A DNA stretch of 64,000 nt from Ficedula albicollis (taxonomy: Eukaryota > Chordata > Aves > Passeriformes > Muscicapidae), in NCBI RefSeq assembly GCF_000247815.1, contig NC_021692.1:5468461-5532460 (forward strand), in the 5' to 3' direction. The position numbers were made by a program, and so were the translations under genes. Numbering within the stretch: the stretch's first letter is position 1; each line of letters opens with the position of its first letter. Positions 1 to 13,471 of this stretch are shown piece after piece. Under the pieces are notes generated by a model. The model did not search any database and had not been told where the DNA came from. It saw only the letters and a program-made list of their open reading frames with translations.

Positions 1-1179
1 TTGCAGTTAGGAATCACCCAAGTTTGACAACAGAAATGTTTGGCCTCTTTTAGTGGCTTTTGTATAGTTTGTCCCGTGCCCTCCTGAGGCACATTTCCCA
101 GGTTGTTTAAAACAGAAGTGCCAGTGGGCAAGCCCAGGGACAGGTGCAGAACTCCTGCATTAGAGCCCAGGATCATTGGGATCGTTCACGTGGGAGGTGA
201 TGCCACGATTTCCAGGTGCTGCTGGCTCAGGTGGCAGCATCATTCAGGTGACCTGAGCTGTCACCTGCAGCCAGGACTTTCTGTCTCACCCAGCAAACAG
301 CCCATGAGATCCACCTGAAGGGTGCAGCCCGGAATCACCCCATGTTTGTGGAGGGGGGAGTGCCCCTGGATGTGCCCGTGGAGTCCTTGGCTGTCACCTC
401 ACCTGTGGCACCACAGGAAGCTCTGGAGGAAGGTAACATGCCACACTGTTTATTATGGAACAGGGAGGGATCAGACATGGGAATTTCCTCTTCCTTGAAG
501 AAAAAAAGAAATAAAAGACAATTTTTCCAGAATCAAAAAAGTAAGTGTTACAGCATGTATTCATAATAGACAAAAAACACAAGAAACTTTCTCTTTAAAA
601 AGTTTTTCTCTTTCTTTTAATGCAGTTCTATCTTAATGATCATATTCCACCTCTGCAGCTTCCCTGCAAAAATGATTAAAATGTAATACTACTATGAAGA
701 ATTAAGATGCATTTGCTTTCTGCCACTTCTTGGAGGTGTATTAAATGTTTAAGAAATTATTTCATATATAATCACATATCCTGGGTTCTGCTGTTTGTCC
801 TGTTATGAAACTTCCAGGGGTTTGAAGTTACTCTTCCTTAATTTCTTGGGAATCTGTGTTCAGAGACAGGATGCAAACAGCCCCTGACTCCTGAGCTGTA
901 AATAAGTCCAAGCACACAGAGGTGTGTGCCATGGGCTAGAAAGCGAGTCTGGAACTTGATAAACAAGTAACAATTGCAGTTTGCAATTGCAAATTATCCA
1001 AACCCTCATTTTCCTTAATTCCTCACTAACTCTGTGAAAGGATCTCTTTATCTCTGCCAGCTCCTGAGTTTGCCTCATCACTTTGTTTTGAACCATCCTG
1101 GTACAGTTTGTGTTGGCTCCAAACTGCCAAAGGTTCAGTTTTGACTGTCTCAAAGTTGACCTGGTTGCTGTTTGTTTAG
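1..1179. other. Window edge, presumed CFAP74 intron
   Basis: No exon can be supported here. The next exon needs a preceding exon ending with one spare base, and I could not find one with good splice signals. A stretch at about 115-233 can be read as a beta-strand-like peptide ending at AG|GTGCTG, but its phase does not fit the exon at 1180, so it was not called. The right end provides the acceptor tract (TTGCTGTTTGTTTAG) for that exon. Confidence 0.4.
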
Positions 1180-4100
1180 GGTCAGGAGAAGCAGTGAGGT
1201 CCCTTCTCCTGCTCCTGGAGTACGTGGAGGGCTCAGCAGAGCCAGCCAGGGCAGAGATCACTGTCGGGGCCATGGAGAGTCCTCTGCTGGCAGCCAAGAA
1301 GGTGAGGGAAATAAAACCTGCAGGTTTGTGCCAGGTGCTGTATGTATGCAAAGGGCTGTTCATTCCTTCTGTCCAAAAGTCACAAATTCATAAATTGTAA
1401 AGAGGAACTTTCAGAGTTTCTGATAAATTTTGCATTATAAAAGCATCAGTGTTTGGAAATATTATTTTTCAGGGGCTATTACAGGGAATTAGAATTATCA
1501 TACTAAGTCAGCAACAAACTTAATTTAGCAGTTTGCTTCCTCAATTCTAGAATACAGAATTTTGAGCCCAGAACTGAGTTACAGTCCTGGTCCTGTTCTT
1601 TTAATGGAGTATTTAGTAACACAATGGTGTCACGAAAGGCAACACAATGAACGTCGCGGTGGACAGGTGGAGTTTGAAGGGGCAGTTCGGCAGGGCAGCG
1701 CAGCCCCCGCAGCCCCGGTGTGACCGTGCCGTGTGTCCGTGTGTGTCCGTGTGTCCGTGTGCCCGTGTGTCCCTGTGTGTCCGTGTGTGTCCGTGTGTGT
1801 CCGTGTGTCCATGTGCCCGTGTGTGCCCGTGTGTCCGTGTGTCCGTGTGTGTCCGTGTGCCCGTGTGTGTCCGTGTCCGTGTGTGCCCGTGTGCCCGTGT
1901 GTGTCCGTGTCCGTGTGTCCATGTGGCCGTGTGGCCGTGCGTCCGTGTGTGTCCGTGTGCCCGTGTGCCCGTGTGTGTCCGTGTGTGCCCGTGTGTCGAT
2001 ATGTCCGTGTGTGTCCGTGTGTGTCCGTGTGCCCGTGTGTCCGTGTGTCCGTGTGTGTCCGTGTGCCCGTGTGTGTCCGTGTCCGTGTGTGCCCGTGTGC
2101 CCGTGTGTGTCCGTGTCCGTGTGTCCATGTGGCCGTGTGGCCGTGCGTCCGTGTGTGTCCGTGTGCCCGTGTGCCCGTGTGTGTCCGTGTGTGCCCGTGT
2201 GTCGATATGTCCGTGTGTGTCCGTGTGTGTCCGTGTGCCCGTGTGCCCGTGTGTGTCCGTGTGTCCGTGTGCCCATGTGTCCGTGTGTGTCCGTGTGTGT
2301 CCGTGTGTCGATGTGTCCGTGTGTGTCCGTGTGTGTCCGTGTGTCGATGTGTCCGTGTGTGTCCGTGTGTGTCCGTGTGTCGATGTGTCCGTGTGTGTCC
2401 GTGTGTGTCCGTGTGTCGATGTGTCCGTGTGTGTCCGTGTGTGTCCGTGTGTCGATGTGTCCGTGTGTGTCCGTGTGTGTCCGTGTGTCGATGTGTCCGT
2501 GTGTGTCCGTGTGTGTCCGTGTGTCGATGTGTCCGTGTGTGTCCGTGTGTGTCCGTGTGTCGATGTGTCCGTGTGTGTCCGTGTGTGTCCGTGTGTCGAT
2601 GTGTCCGTGTGTGTCCGTGTGTGTCCGTGTGTCGATGTGTCCGTGTGTGTCCGTGTGTGTCCGTGTGTCGATGTGTCCGTGTGTGTCCGTGTGTGTCCGT
2701 GTGTCGATGTGTCCGTGTGTGTCCGTGTGTGTCCGTGTGTCGATGTGTCCGTGTGTGTCCGTGTGTGTCCGTGTGTCGATGTGTCCGTGTGTGTCCGTGT
2801 GTGTCCGTGTGTCGATGTGTCCGTGTGTGTCCGTGTGTGTCCGTGTGTCGATGTGTCCGTGTGTGTCCGTGTGTGTCCGTGTGTCGATGTGTCCGTGTGT
2901 GTCCGTGTGTGTCCGTGTGTCGATGTGTCCGTGTGTGTCCGTGTGTGTCCGTGTGTCGATGTGTCCGTGTGTGTCCGTGTGTGTCCGTGTGTCGATGTGT
3001 CCGTGTGTGTCCGTGTGTGTCCGTGTGTCGATGTGTCCGTGTGTGTCCGTGTGTGTCCGTGTGTCGATGTGTCCGTGTGTGTCCGTGTGTGTCCGTGTGT
3101 CGATGTGTCCGTGTGTGTCCGTGTGTGTCCGTGTGTCGATGTGTCCGTGTGTGTCCGTGTGTGTCCGTGTGTCGATGTGTCCGTGTGTGTCCGTGTGTGT
3201 CCGTGTGTCGATGTGTCCGTGTGTGTCCGTGTGTGTCCGTGTGTCGATGTGTCCGTGTGTGTCCGTGTGTGTCCGTGTGTCGATGTGTCCGTGTGTGTCC
3301 GTGTGTGTCCGTGTGTCGATGTGTCCGTGTGTGTCCGTGTGTGTCCGTGTGTCGATGTGTCCGTGTGTGTCCGTGTGTGTCCGTGTGTCGATGTGTCCGT
3401 GTGTGTCCGTGTGTGTCCGTGTGTCGATGTGTCCGTGTGTGTCCGTGTGTGTCCGTGTGTCGATGTGTCCGTGTGTGTCCGTGTGTGTCCGTGTGTCGAT
3501 GTGTCCGTGTGTGTCCGTGTGTGTCCGTGTGTCGATGTGTCCGTGTGTGTCCGTGTGTGTCCGTGTGTCGATGTGTCCGTGTGTGTCCGTGTGTGTCCGT
3601 GTGTCCATGTGCCCGTGTGTGCCCGTGTGTCCGTGTGTCCGTGTGTGTCCGTGTGCCCGTGTGCCCATGTGTCCGTGTGTCCAGTCCGTGTGTCCGTGTG
3701 CCCGTGTGTCCCTGTGTGTCCGTGTGTGTCCGTGTGTGTCCGTGTGTCCGTGTGCCCGTGTGTCCCTGTGTGTCCGTGTGTGTCCGTGTGTGTCCGTGTG
3801 TCCGTGTGCCCGTGTGTCCCTGTGTGTCCGTGTGTGTCCGTGTGTGTCCGTGTGTCCGTGTGCCCGTGTGTCCCTGTGTGTCCGTGTGTGTCCGTGTGTG
3901 TCCGTGTGTCCATGTGCCCGTGTGTGCCCGTGTGTCCGTGTGTCCGTGTGTGTCCGTGTGTGTCCGTGTGTCCCTGTGTGTCCCTGTGTGTCCGTGTGTG
4001 TGTCCGTGTGTCCGTGTGTCCGTGTGTCCGTGTGCCCATGTGTGTCCGTGTGTCCGTGTGCCCGTGTGTCCGTGTGTCCGTGTGTCCGCGTGTCCGCCAG

Positions 4101-5808
4101 GCCGTGGAGTTCAGCCTGGCGAGCGGCGCGGAGCTGCAGCGGGCGGGGTTCGCGCTGGACGGCCCGAGGGGAGCCCTGGAGCGCGGGCAGCAGCAGCGCA
4201 TCGGCGTCTCGTGGCTGCCACCTGCCGAGCTGCAGGTGAGCGCGGCACCGGCACCGGCACCGGCCCCGGCGGGGGGCACAGGGGTCCGGGAGGGGGTGAC
4301 AGAGGGATCCCGGGGGCGTGTGACACAGGGGTCCTCGTGGGTGTCCCACAGGGCTCCTGATGAAAGTCACACAGAGGTCCTGGGAGGGGTGTGACACAGG
4401 GGTCCCAGCGGGGGGCACACGATGGTCCTGATCCTGTGGCACACAGGACCCCTGGTGGGTGTCACACAGGGCTTCTGATGGGGTGTCACACAGGGCTCCT
4501 GTCCAGCTGTCACCCACAGCTCCCGTTGGGGTGTCATCCAAAGCTCCTGTCACAGCATGACACCAAAGTCCTGTTGGAATCGCACAGGGCTCCTGTCAGG
4601 GTGTGGCCCAAAGGTCCTGCTGGGGGTGTGACACAAAGGTTCCCTTGGGCTGTCACCCACAGCTGTTGCTGGCTCGGACACAGCCGGGTGACAGCTCCTG
4701 TGGGGTCCCTGAAGGAGCAGTGGTACAAACTCTTCTTTGGGAGCAGAAGCTGGGAACAATGGGATGATCCGGAGCCTTCCTGCCTCCCCAGGGCTGTGCT
4801 TGGCTGTGTGGTGACAAGGACAGGGGGGAGCCACTTGTGTCCCAAAGGAATCCCCTCCTGCAGGCCCCTGTGACAGAGCCCAAAGGCCAAAGTGCTGCTC
4901 TTAATAGGTTCTGGTGCCCTGAGTGAGCTCTGGGAGACCCTGGGACAGAGCTGCTGCAGCCCTGCCAGCACAGGCCTGGCTTTACACAGCTCACTCTGCA
5001 ACACATTTCTCTGCCATGGGCTGCCTTTGCTTTGGCACATTCCTGGAGGTCACTGGGGCCTTTGGGTTTCCACTTTAGGTACCCCATTTCCCTGGCTGCT
5101 TCTGCCTTGTGTCATAGAGGTTGGATATGATGTCCCAACAACTCCATAGGGCTGTGATTGCCCTTCCTGATTCATCTCCTTGGGCATTCATGGGGACTGG
5201 AGGCATTGACTCCCCATGTGTGGGACGGCAGAATGAGTAGCTGGTTCCAAAATTAAAAGATTTCTGCCATCACAAGCAGAAAGAGGCAGCAGAGTTGCTG
5301 GCAGGATGTATCCAGTCCACGTCGTGCCTCTTGGTAACCCCTGGGTCTTGCACAACACTGAGCACTCACTGGGGGCTGACAGGATCTGTTTCCTTCCAGC
5401 CCTCCCCGGGAGCTCTGAGGTTGCTGCTGTGCTCAGCTGCCATGGCTGTGACGTGGGGACAGTGTCTGTGGCACTCTGGGGACAGAATGCTGAGTCACTG
5501 TCATACCTCACTGGCTGCAGCAGGAGCATCACTTGGGGACAGAGAGGAGCCAGCACAGTGGCTGTGACCTGTCACCTGTAGCTGTAACTGGTACCTTGAA
5601 CACTGAGATGTGAAACACAGAGTTTAGAAGGTGATCCACTCATGTCTCCTATGCCCAAAACCCCAGCCTGGTTTTCTGTTGGTTCTTTCTGCAGACCAGT
5701 GAGCCCCCGCTCATATCAGCCCTCCTGACTGTCAAAGGTGACATTACAGAATCCTACCGAGTCCTGCTCATGGCAAGAGTTGTGTCTGCAGCTGCTCCCA
5801 CTGCCTGA
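1180..5808 (+). CDS. CFAP74: CFAP74, C-terminal exons (cilia and flagella associated protein 74), partial
   Basis: Three exons are supported: 1180-1301 (acceptor TTTGTTTAG, donor GTGAGG), 4101-4235 (acceptor CGCCAG, donor GTGAGC) and 5695-5808 (acceptor TTTCTGCAG, stop TGA at 5806-5808). Phases agree: the first exon starts with two bases of a split codon and both later junctions are phase 0. The joined peptide reads as the end of an ASH/MSP-like immunoglobulin fold. [13 protein letters not shown] runs straight into [11 protein letters not shown] and [10 protein letters not shown], the usual W-x-P-P strand and closing strands of axonemal ASH domains. CFAP74 is a central-apparatus protein of motile cilia and has such domains. 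The gene name rests mainly on synteny: in human the order is CFAP74, TMEM52, (CALML6), GNB1, with the same relative strands for the three genes seen here. The gene continues to the left of the window. Oddities: the middle exon lies between two tandem arrays, and its third-position bases are very GC-rich. The exon calls are firmer than the exact orthology. Confidence 0.75.
1826..2245. repeat. Two tandem copies of a 206-bp block within the array
   Basis: The marker CATGTGGCCGTGTGGCCG occurs at 1920 and again at 2126, and the surrounding order of variants, including the rare CGATATG, is the same in both copies. The block therefore duplicated as a unit after the variants arose. It lies just left of the homogeneous 36-bp part. 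Confidence 0.85.
2309..3604. repeat. 36 x 36-bp homogeneous higher-order repeat
   Basis: A CGATG marker recurs every 36 bp from 2309 to 3569, giving 36 units with no mismatch that I can see. Each unit is one CGATG variant followed by three TGTCCG-type monomers. Such uniformity implies recent expansion or homogenisation, or an assembly consensus that collapsed real variation. Thirty-six bases is twelve codons, which explains the periodic 12-residue pseudo-proteins. Confidence 0.95.
3688..3909. repeat. About four copies of a 54-bp unit at the array's right end
   Basis: The variant TGTCCCTGTG recurs at 3710, 3764, 3818 and 3872, a constant 54-bp step. This is a different higher-order period from the neighbouring 36-bp block, so the array grew from more than one centre. 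Confidence 0.85.
4270..4715. repeat. Degenerate minisatellite of about 30 bp after CFAP74 exon 4101-4235
   Basis: The motif GGGTGTCACACAGGGCTCCTG and variants (GTGTGACACAGGGGTCC, GTGTGACACAAAGGTTCC, GTCACCCACAGCTCC) repeats roughly every 30 bases. It starts just after the donor and a short GGCACC run at 4243-4266. Units are much more diverged than in the upstream array. Confidence 0.8.
4716..5694. other. Rest of the last CFAP74 intron
   Basis: Unique sequence of ordinary composition. I see no exon here, and none is needed, because the peptide runs naturally from the exon ending at 4235 into the exon starting at 5695. Confidence 0.5.
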
Positions 5809-6224
5809 GGGGTCCAGGCCAAATGGAAAGGAAGATGGAGGTTACATCACTAAGATGCAACCCTGGATCTCTGGTGAAATCTCTGGGAAGATTTTGAGAT
5901 TGTTGCAAATAAGTGAGGGCAGCAGAGCTGTGAGAAGGAAGGGCCATGTAACATTTCTGCTCTGTTTCATCCAAAGTTCTCTGTAAATTCTGGTGCCAGT
6001 AGCTTCATTTTCCAGCTGACTCTGTGACAGTAATCTTGTGTTAGAAGAAAGAATTACTGAAGGCCCCAAGCAATTACACCTGCTGTTAATCCCATGTCTC
6101 CCAAAGGTGGGCATTCCATCAGGAAGAGTATCTGGTTTACATCCACATGGGTGAGTTTCTATCTTTTTCCAATTTCAGATGCTTTTTGTAGGATTTGGAA
6201 AAGCCTTGACTTTTTAAAGATCGG

Positions 6225-6230
6225 AATAAA
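6225..6230 (+). terminator. Candidate polyadenylation signal for CFAP74
   Basis: AATAAA lies 417 bases after the CFAP74 stop codon, the first canonical hexamer downstream. No transcript evidence is available. Confidence 0.45.
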
Positions 6231-9200
6231 GTTTCTGATTCAAGCCTTCTCCAAATAATTTGGCCAGTCACTTTTACAATGTAGTCAAATCTGCCTGATA
6301 ACACGTGGCCAAGGGGGAATATTCCTGTGCTGTCCCCTGGATATGGTCCAACACTTGCCAGAGATCCCGGCTGTCCAGGAGCTTTGTATTTCTGTATTTT
6401 CCTTCTGTTGAATTCTGTCTGAGAGCAGAATCCTGCTGTTCTGGGGAAGCCAGAATGCTCTGCAGGTGGAACTTCTGGCAGGAAACAGCAGCTGGTTCAG
6501 GGCAAGTGCAGAGCTGGAGAATGAAGGGAGCAGGAAGGCAGCAGCCATTAGACACAGGATAATCCTGTACATCTATCACACTCTTTCCTGAGTCACAGCC
6601 AGTCTGTGGCAAAGTTCCCTCCCCAGCACTCCGAGGGTGTGTTGCCCTTTGGCCCCTGTAGTGTTAAATCCCTGATTCAGGTGATGCAATCAGAAAATAG
6701 AAACGTTGTTTGTAAATAGTCCTGTGGTAAGGAGGGAACTGCAGGAACAAGCAGGGAAGCAATTGTCACAAGGAACATTTGAAGCAGGCTCCCCCTGTGA
6801 CAGAGGAGGTTTGTAGGAGTGAAGAGGGAATTCCTTGTTTGTCCAGCCAGTGTTTGACCCACTGAGATGAGTTCTCATTTAATAATGGATCGAGTGCCTG
6901 TGGAGTCACTTAACTCTTCAGTCTAAAGACTGCAGATGCTGAGGCAATGCCAGTCCCTGGGGTGGGAGGAGCTGGGGGTGGCAGTGCCAGCCAGGGACAG
7001 CTCTGCCTTCCTTGGAGGCCCTGGGTGCTGCTGCTGGCACAGCTGGGCAGGCACACAATGGACTTTGTGTGCTGGCTCCCCTGCAGCCCCAAAAGGGTGA
7101 GTAAATCCCACTACATCAACTAAACCCACTGCTCACAGCTCTGCTCACTCAACAGTGACCTCGTGGCAGGGGTGTTGTCAGTAAGCAAGGAAGGGGAGTG
7201 GAGGAGCTATTTCAGGCACCGAATTTGTGGGCATCCATTGTGTGAGGATCCTTCAGATTTCACTCCTGGAAACCAAAAAATGATGGCTGACAACAAATCA
7301 GTCTCCAGACTCTGGTTATGATAACCATACAGAGTGCTGAAAAGAAGTGTAACATTATCTACCAGTAAACAACACCCCTGTCTTAGGAATCTTCCATTTC
7401 ACAGAGGTCAGGTGCTGAGAAAACTAAAGAGAAGTAAAAGAAGTAAAAAATTAAAGAATGATGCAGTGCTGAAAAGAAGTGTAACATTATCTACCAGGAA
7501 ACAACACCCCTGTCTTAGGAATCTTCCACTTCACAGAGGTCAGGTGCTGAGAAAAGTAAAGAGAAGGAAAAGAGGTAAAAAATTAAAGAATGATGCAAGG
7601 ACAGTGACATTGGTGCCCTCACAGGGTTAGGCTGGGTAAGGAGCAGCTGCCACCAACCAGCTGAAGGACCACTGGTACCCAGCAGCTCCAGGTGAGCAGA
7701 GGTGTCACCCACTGTGCTTGCATTCCTGGCACTGGAGAACTTGGATCAATATTTTCACAGGACTGAAGTGAACATAAGGTTCTGGGTTTCTCTGATCAAA
7801 GTCTCCATGTTTAAAACTCAGATGTATTTGTTCTCTCGGGGGAGGGTTGGACCAGGATAACAGAACAGGTGGTTATTTCTGGAAGGTTGAAAATAAAGTA
7901 AACTCTCCCTATAAAACTCCAGCTGACATTCTGTAAAGCACTTGTGAAAATCTGAACAGGTTTTAGTCCCTTCCATAAGAGAAAAGCCTGGTGTTTTAGC
8001 TGGGGGCTCAAAAGTGATCATATTTGACTTCTTGGGGGCACAATGGCTGCTCAGACAGAGCTGGTTTCCCTCTCTTGGATTGCTTTGTTCTTGGGGGACA
8101 CAGAGTGTGAAGTGCCAGCTCTCGCATGGGGCAGCACTCAGGCAATGAGAGACACAGGCTGATGTGGAAGGGAAAACACACTGATGTGGAAAATCACACC
8201 CACTGCAAAGTGTGTGTGCAGCTTCACCTGGGACTCTACTACAGTTTCAAAAGTAAAAAGCACAGTTACTGTGTCTGTAAAATGTAATCCTGGATGTTCC
8301 ACTGCCATTCCACTGAGAGTTACCACAATTAGAATCCTCATGATGCAAACCTGCTATGATCAGAGATGCAAACCTTCAGTTTACTGAAAATGCAGGAATT
8401 CTGTGATTCCACACAATTCTCATGTACAATGTGTGTTATGTGCAACAGCTTCTTGATATTTCTCCAATGAACAGAAAATTGACTGGGACAACTGAAGATG
8501 GAACCAATTCCCTGGTAGCTCAGACACACAAAGCTGAACCAGAAGGAGAGGGTTTGCAGGCAGTTCCTTGAGCACAGAGGGCTGAGAGAGCTGCTGTGTT
8601 CTCCTGGCATGGATCAAAGCCAAGTCCCAGTGCCCAGCAGAAGCTCAGCACAGCTCCTGCAAGTTCATCTCTTGGAAAGGCACAAACCCTGTTCAATCCT
8701 GTGCTTCCAGAGTGGGTTATCCACAGTTGTAGCACTGGGCATTAAAACTGCCAGGTGACTCTACAAATGGAACCTGGTGTTTCTGTTCCATATTACAGGA
8801 CTCCAATAGGGATGGAGCTGTTATTGTGAGGACAATATGGAAAATGTGGCCTCAGAAATATTTCTTCATTTCCTAGAAGTTGAAGTTTTCTGCTCCTCTA
8901 ACTGCACTTGTGACCATTTTGCTTTCAAACTGAATTTTGCATCTGTGCCCACTCTTGGGTCCCTGGATACAAACTTGTGCTTTCAGATTTGGATTAAAAG
9001 CAAACATGAACTTCATGGCACTGATGCACTTCTGGTTTAATGAGCAATTCACACCCATGTATGGTCTTAATAATCCTTAAAAATAAACCCAGCTCATTTG
9101 TAAAGCAGAAAGTGAGACAGTAAGCCCTAGAGTCACACACATTTATTAATTCATGTTCTCCTTCTCCAGAAGTGACTTCAGTGATTGCTTCACACATATG

Positions 9201-9839
9201 AGCACAGGTTTCCCCAAATGAGCAATGGCCCCATGACCCTGAGCAGTGCCAGAGGAAAACACTGCAGTCACTTTGTCACATGCCATTGCTGAGCCTGGAA
9301 ACACTGGGTCTCAGTTCTAGGAATCAAAATAGGGAATATCACCTGGTGCTTCCCAGGCTTTGTGTCCACTGGTGCTCCCATGGAGTGGCTGTCCCGGGGA
9401 TTGTGCTGGGCTGGCCCTGACAGGTGCCACCAAAGCCACTCCAACACTGCCCTCCTCAGCTGGACAGGGAGGAGAACACAGCAAAAAGTTCATGGCTGGA
9501 GATAAGGAATTTGTAAATCTGAAATGTTAAATACATCTGTTATGTTAAATAGCCTGGAGCACAGCGATCCTAAAGAGCCGTCAATACCTTTTCATGTGCT
9601 TTAAGAAGACTCTTTTTAGAAAGGGAAATTACCTGCTCTTCTAAACATTTGTTTCTGACTCATATATTTCATACTAGGTTTCTCATTTCTTTATTTCTCC
9701 TTCAAGTCCCTCTGACACAGCACAGGCTCAGAGGGTGTGTCCAGCTGCTGCACACCTGATGGGCTCTGGTGTGGTGAGAGCATCGAACGCAGTCCCGAAT
9801 CGCTCCGGGGAGATCTCTGCAAGCCCAGCTCTGCCCTGA
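6231..9839. other. CFAP74-TMEM52 spacer
   Basis: No gene or RNA is recognised on either strand. Short open frames here lack splice context and recognisable motifs. The only structured element is the tandem duplication at 7333-7596. Confidence 0.5.
7333..7596. repeat. 132-bp tandem duplication
   Basis: Two head-to-tail copies (7333-7464 and 7465-7596), each from AGTGCTGAAAAGAAG to AAAGAATGATGC. They differ at only a few positions (for example CAGTAAAC versus CAGGAAAC), so the event is fairly recent. The long frame across it is a by-product. Confidence 0.95.
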
Positions 9840-10010
9840 CATCCCGGCCACAGCAGGGACAGGGTCTCAGGCAGGGACAGGGTCTGAGACACTCAGCTCT
9901 GCCCCTCCCTGGCGGGCGGAGGCTCCGGGGCCGCGGGGCCCGGGCGGGGCGGCGCTGCCGGCTCCTGCCGGGTGCTGCCGGGCGCTGCCCCGCCGAGGCT
10001 CTGCCCCCCC

Positions 10011-10083
<73 letters not shown>

Positions 10084-10361
10084 CCGAGGCTCTGCCCCCC
10101 CGGGATGATGCTGGTTATTTATTGCGCTGCCCAGCACGGGCTGTCCCCAGGGCTCGGTGTCCCCTTTCAGCGCCGTTCGCGTGTCCTTGAAGCGGCGGTG
10201 CCGCCCGTGGGCTCGCCGGCCCGCAGCCTGCAGCCTCCCCAGCACATGCAGCAGGGACTCGAGGCGCTTCTGCTTTGGCCACCCGCTGATCCATCCCGGG
10301 GTCCCCCTTTCCTAAGCATCGCTCTGTTCTGGGAGCACCTGTGAGAGAACAACTCTGCCCG
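9840..10361 (+). promoter_or_regulatory. GC-rich island, possible TMEM52 promoter, damaged
   Basis: A sharp rise in GC and CpG (CGGGCGGGGCGGCG near 9940, CGCCGTTCGCGTG near 10170) follows AT-rich spacer, about 1 kb before the first TMEM52 exon I can place. A consensus donor, CCCG|GTGAGTAAC, sits at 10361/10362 and could end a first, mostly untranslated exon. A 19-bp repeat (CAGGGACAGGGTCT) precedes it. The island is interrupted by a 69-nt C run, so the TMEM52 first exon and signal peptide may be missing from this assembly. Promoter role is inferred from composition and position only. Confidence 0.45.
10014..10082. other. 69-nt pure C run, probable assembly artefact
   Basis: The run is flanked by an exact 23-bp direct repeat, CGCCGAGGCTCTGCCCCCCC plus GGG, at 9991-10013 and 10082-10104. 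The same sequence on each side of a homopolymer is what results when two contig ends that truly overlap are joined through a false filler. It gives rise to spurious poly-Pro and poly-Gly frames. Confidence 0.8.
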
Positions 10362-11125
10362 GTGAGTAACCACTGCCTGTTGGCAAACCTTTCCCACCGT
10401 GACCAAGTGACATTCCCACACCAGAACGGTGCCTTGCTGATGGCCATCCCTTACAACCTCTGTTTTGATCGCTAAGATAATCAGCAACTTTTACATTTCC
10501 CTTGGCTGCCCTTGCTCTGTGGACTGAGGTGAAGACAATTCCCAAGTGTCACTCCTGGGCAGTTTGCAGATGCTCTCCTGCGGTCAGAACCATTGTTGTG
10601 GTGCAGGAAATCATTGCAGGAGGTTCAGTACACACAACCCTGCTGTGGCAGCCTTTCTCCTGAAATGTCACAGGAGCTGTTCTCCTCCTTTTGTACTGCA
10701 CTAGAGCTGCAAAAAGCCATTTCTGGCTGCATTGGAGCAATGGGAAAAAACTTTAAAATATCTGGTGGATATAAGCAGTTGTCTAGACTGGCATTTTCAG
10801 ACAGGCCTCTGGTATGAGGCACCTCATCTCAATTACCTTTAAATAACAATGATTTGGTTTTTTGGGAATCTTGCACGAGTCATTTTCCCTCCCAAGCAAG
10901 AGTAAAGCACCATTCCATAAAAACATTTATTGATTCAGAAGCAACTATTACAGTGGGATTATTTGCATGTTCTCATCTGGAGTAATGGTACAACCGTGAA
11001 GAACAATCTGAAGTGGTTTTGCTCCATATTCTTACAGAGTGCTTTCCCTTTTGCACCCCAGGGAAGTGCATTCCCTGTCATACATGCACTATTTAAATCA
11101 GTGAATCATCTGCCTTCCCTCACAG

Positions 11126-13191
<2,066 letters not shown>

Positions 13192-13465
13192 CTCAGCTCA
13201 GATGGGGAGTAAAGGGAAGGACTGTAAGAGTTAAAGAAGACATGAAGAGTTTGGGTTTATTAGTAGGTTATGATGGAAAGATGTTTCTTCTCATGCCCTT
13301 GTAATGATCTGTCAGAAGAAATGTTTTCTGAGACTGCTGTAATCCCCTGGTAAAGCTTCTTCAAGGATATGAAATGAGGTAAAAGGGCAGCAGTTTAAAA
13401 ATGCCTGTAAAAGTGGGACGTGAATGCATGTTGATCTGATAAAAAAATTGTTCCTTATGTCCAGC

Positions 13466-13471
13466 AATAAA
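13466..13471 (+). terminator. Candidate polyadenylation signal for TMEM52
   Basis: AATAAA 275 bases after the TMEM52 stop, in an A-rich context; the first canonical hexamer downstream. Confidence 0.5.

Larger units (their letters stand above)
1733..4098. repeat. TGTCCG/TGTGTCCG tandem array in a CFAP74 intron
   Basis: About 2.37 kb is made almost only of GTGTCCGTG-type units with CCC, CGA and CCA variants. On the + strand it is nearly free of A; on the - strand it reads CACGGACA. All six frames stay open because the units lack stop codons and the main period is a multiple of three. This produces spurious frames of 800-1,000 codons (for example His-Thr-Asp or Cys-Val-Arg repeats), none of which is a gene. 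The array ends directly at the splice acceptor of the exon at 4101. Internal structure is listed separately. Confidence 0.97.

Noticed and set aside
115..233. Possible extra CFAP74 exon
   Set aside because: The peptide looks mildly beta-strand-like, but the donor AG|GTGCTG is weak and the phase does not fit the next exon.
2309..3604. CRISPR-like regular repeat array
   Set aside because: Units are contiguous with no unique spacers, and the genome is vertebrate. It is a satellite-type tandem repeat.
1503..4553. Open frames of 800-1,000 codons on both strands (His-Thr-Asp and Cys-Val-Arg repeats)
   Set aside because: They are translations of the tandem array. All frames stay open because the 36-bp unit has no stops and is a multiple of three.
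9691..10245. Poly-Gly/poly-Pro frames around 10 kb
   Set aside because: Created by the 69-nt C run; flanking sequence shows no coherent protein.
10105..10361. TMEM52 signal-peptide exon starting ATGATGCTGG
   Set aside because: The frame that would join in phase to the 36-nt exon contains a TGA before the donor, and no hydrophobic signal sequence is seen.
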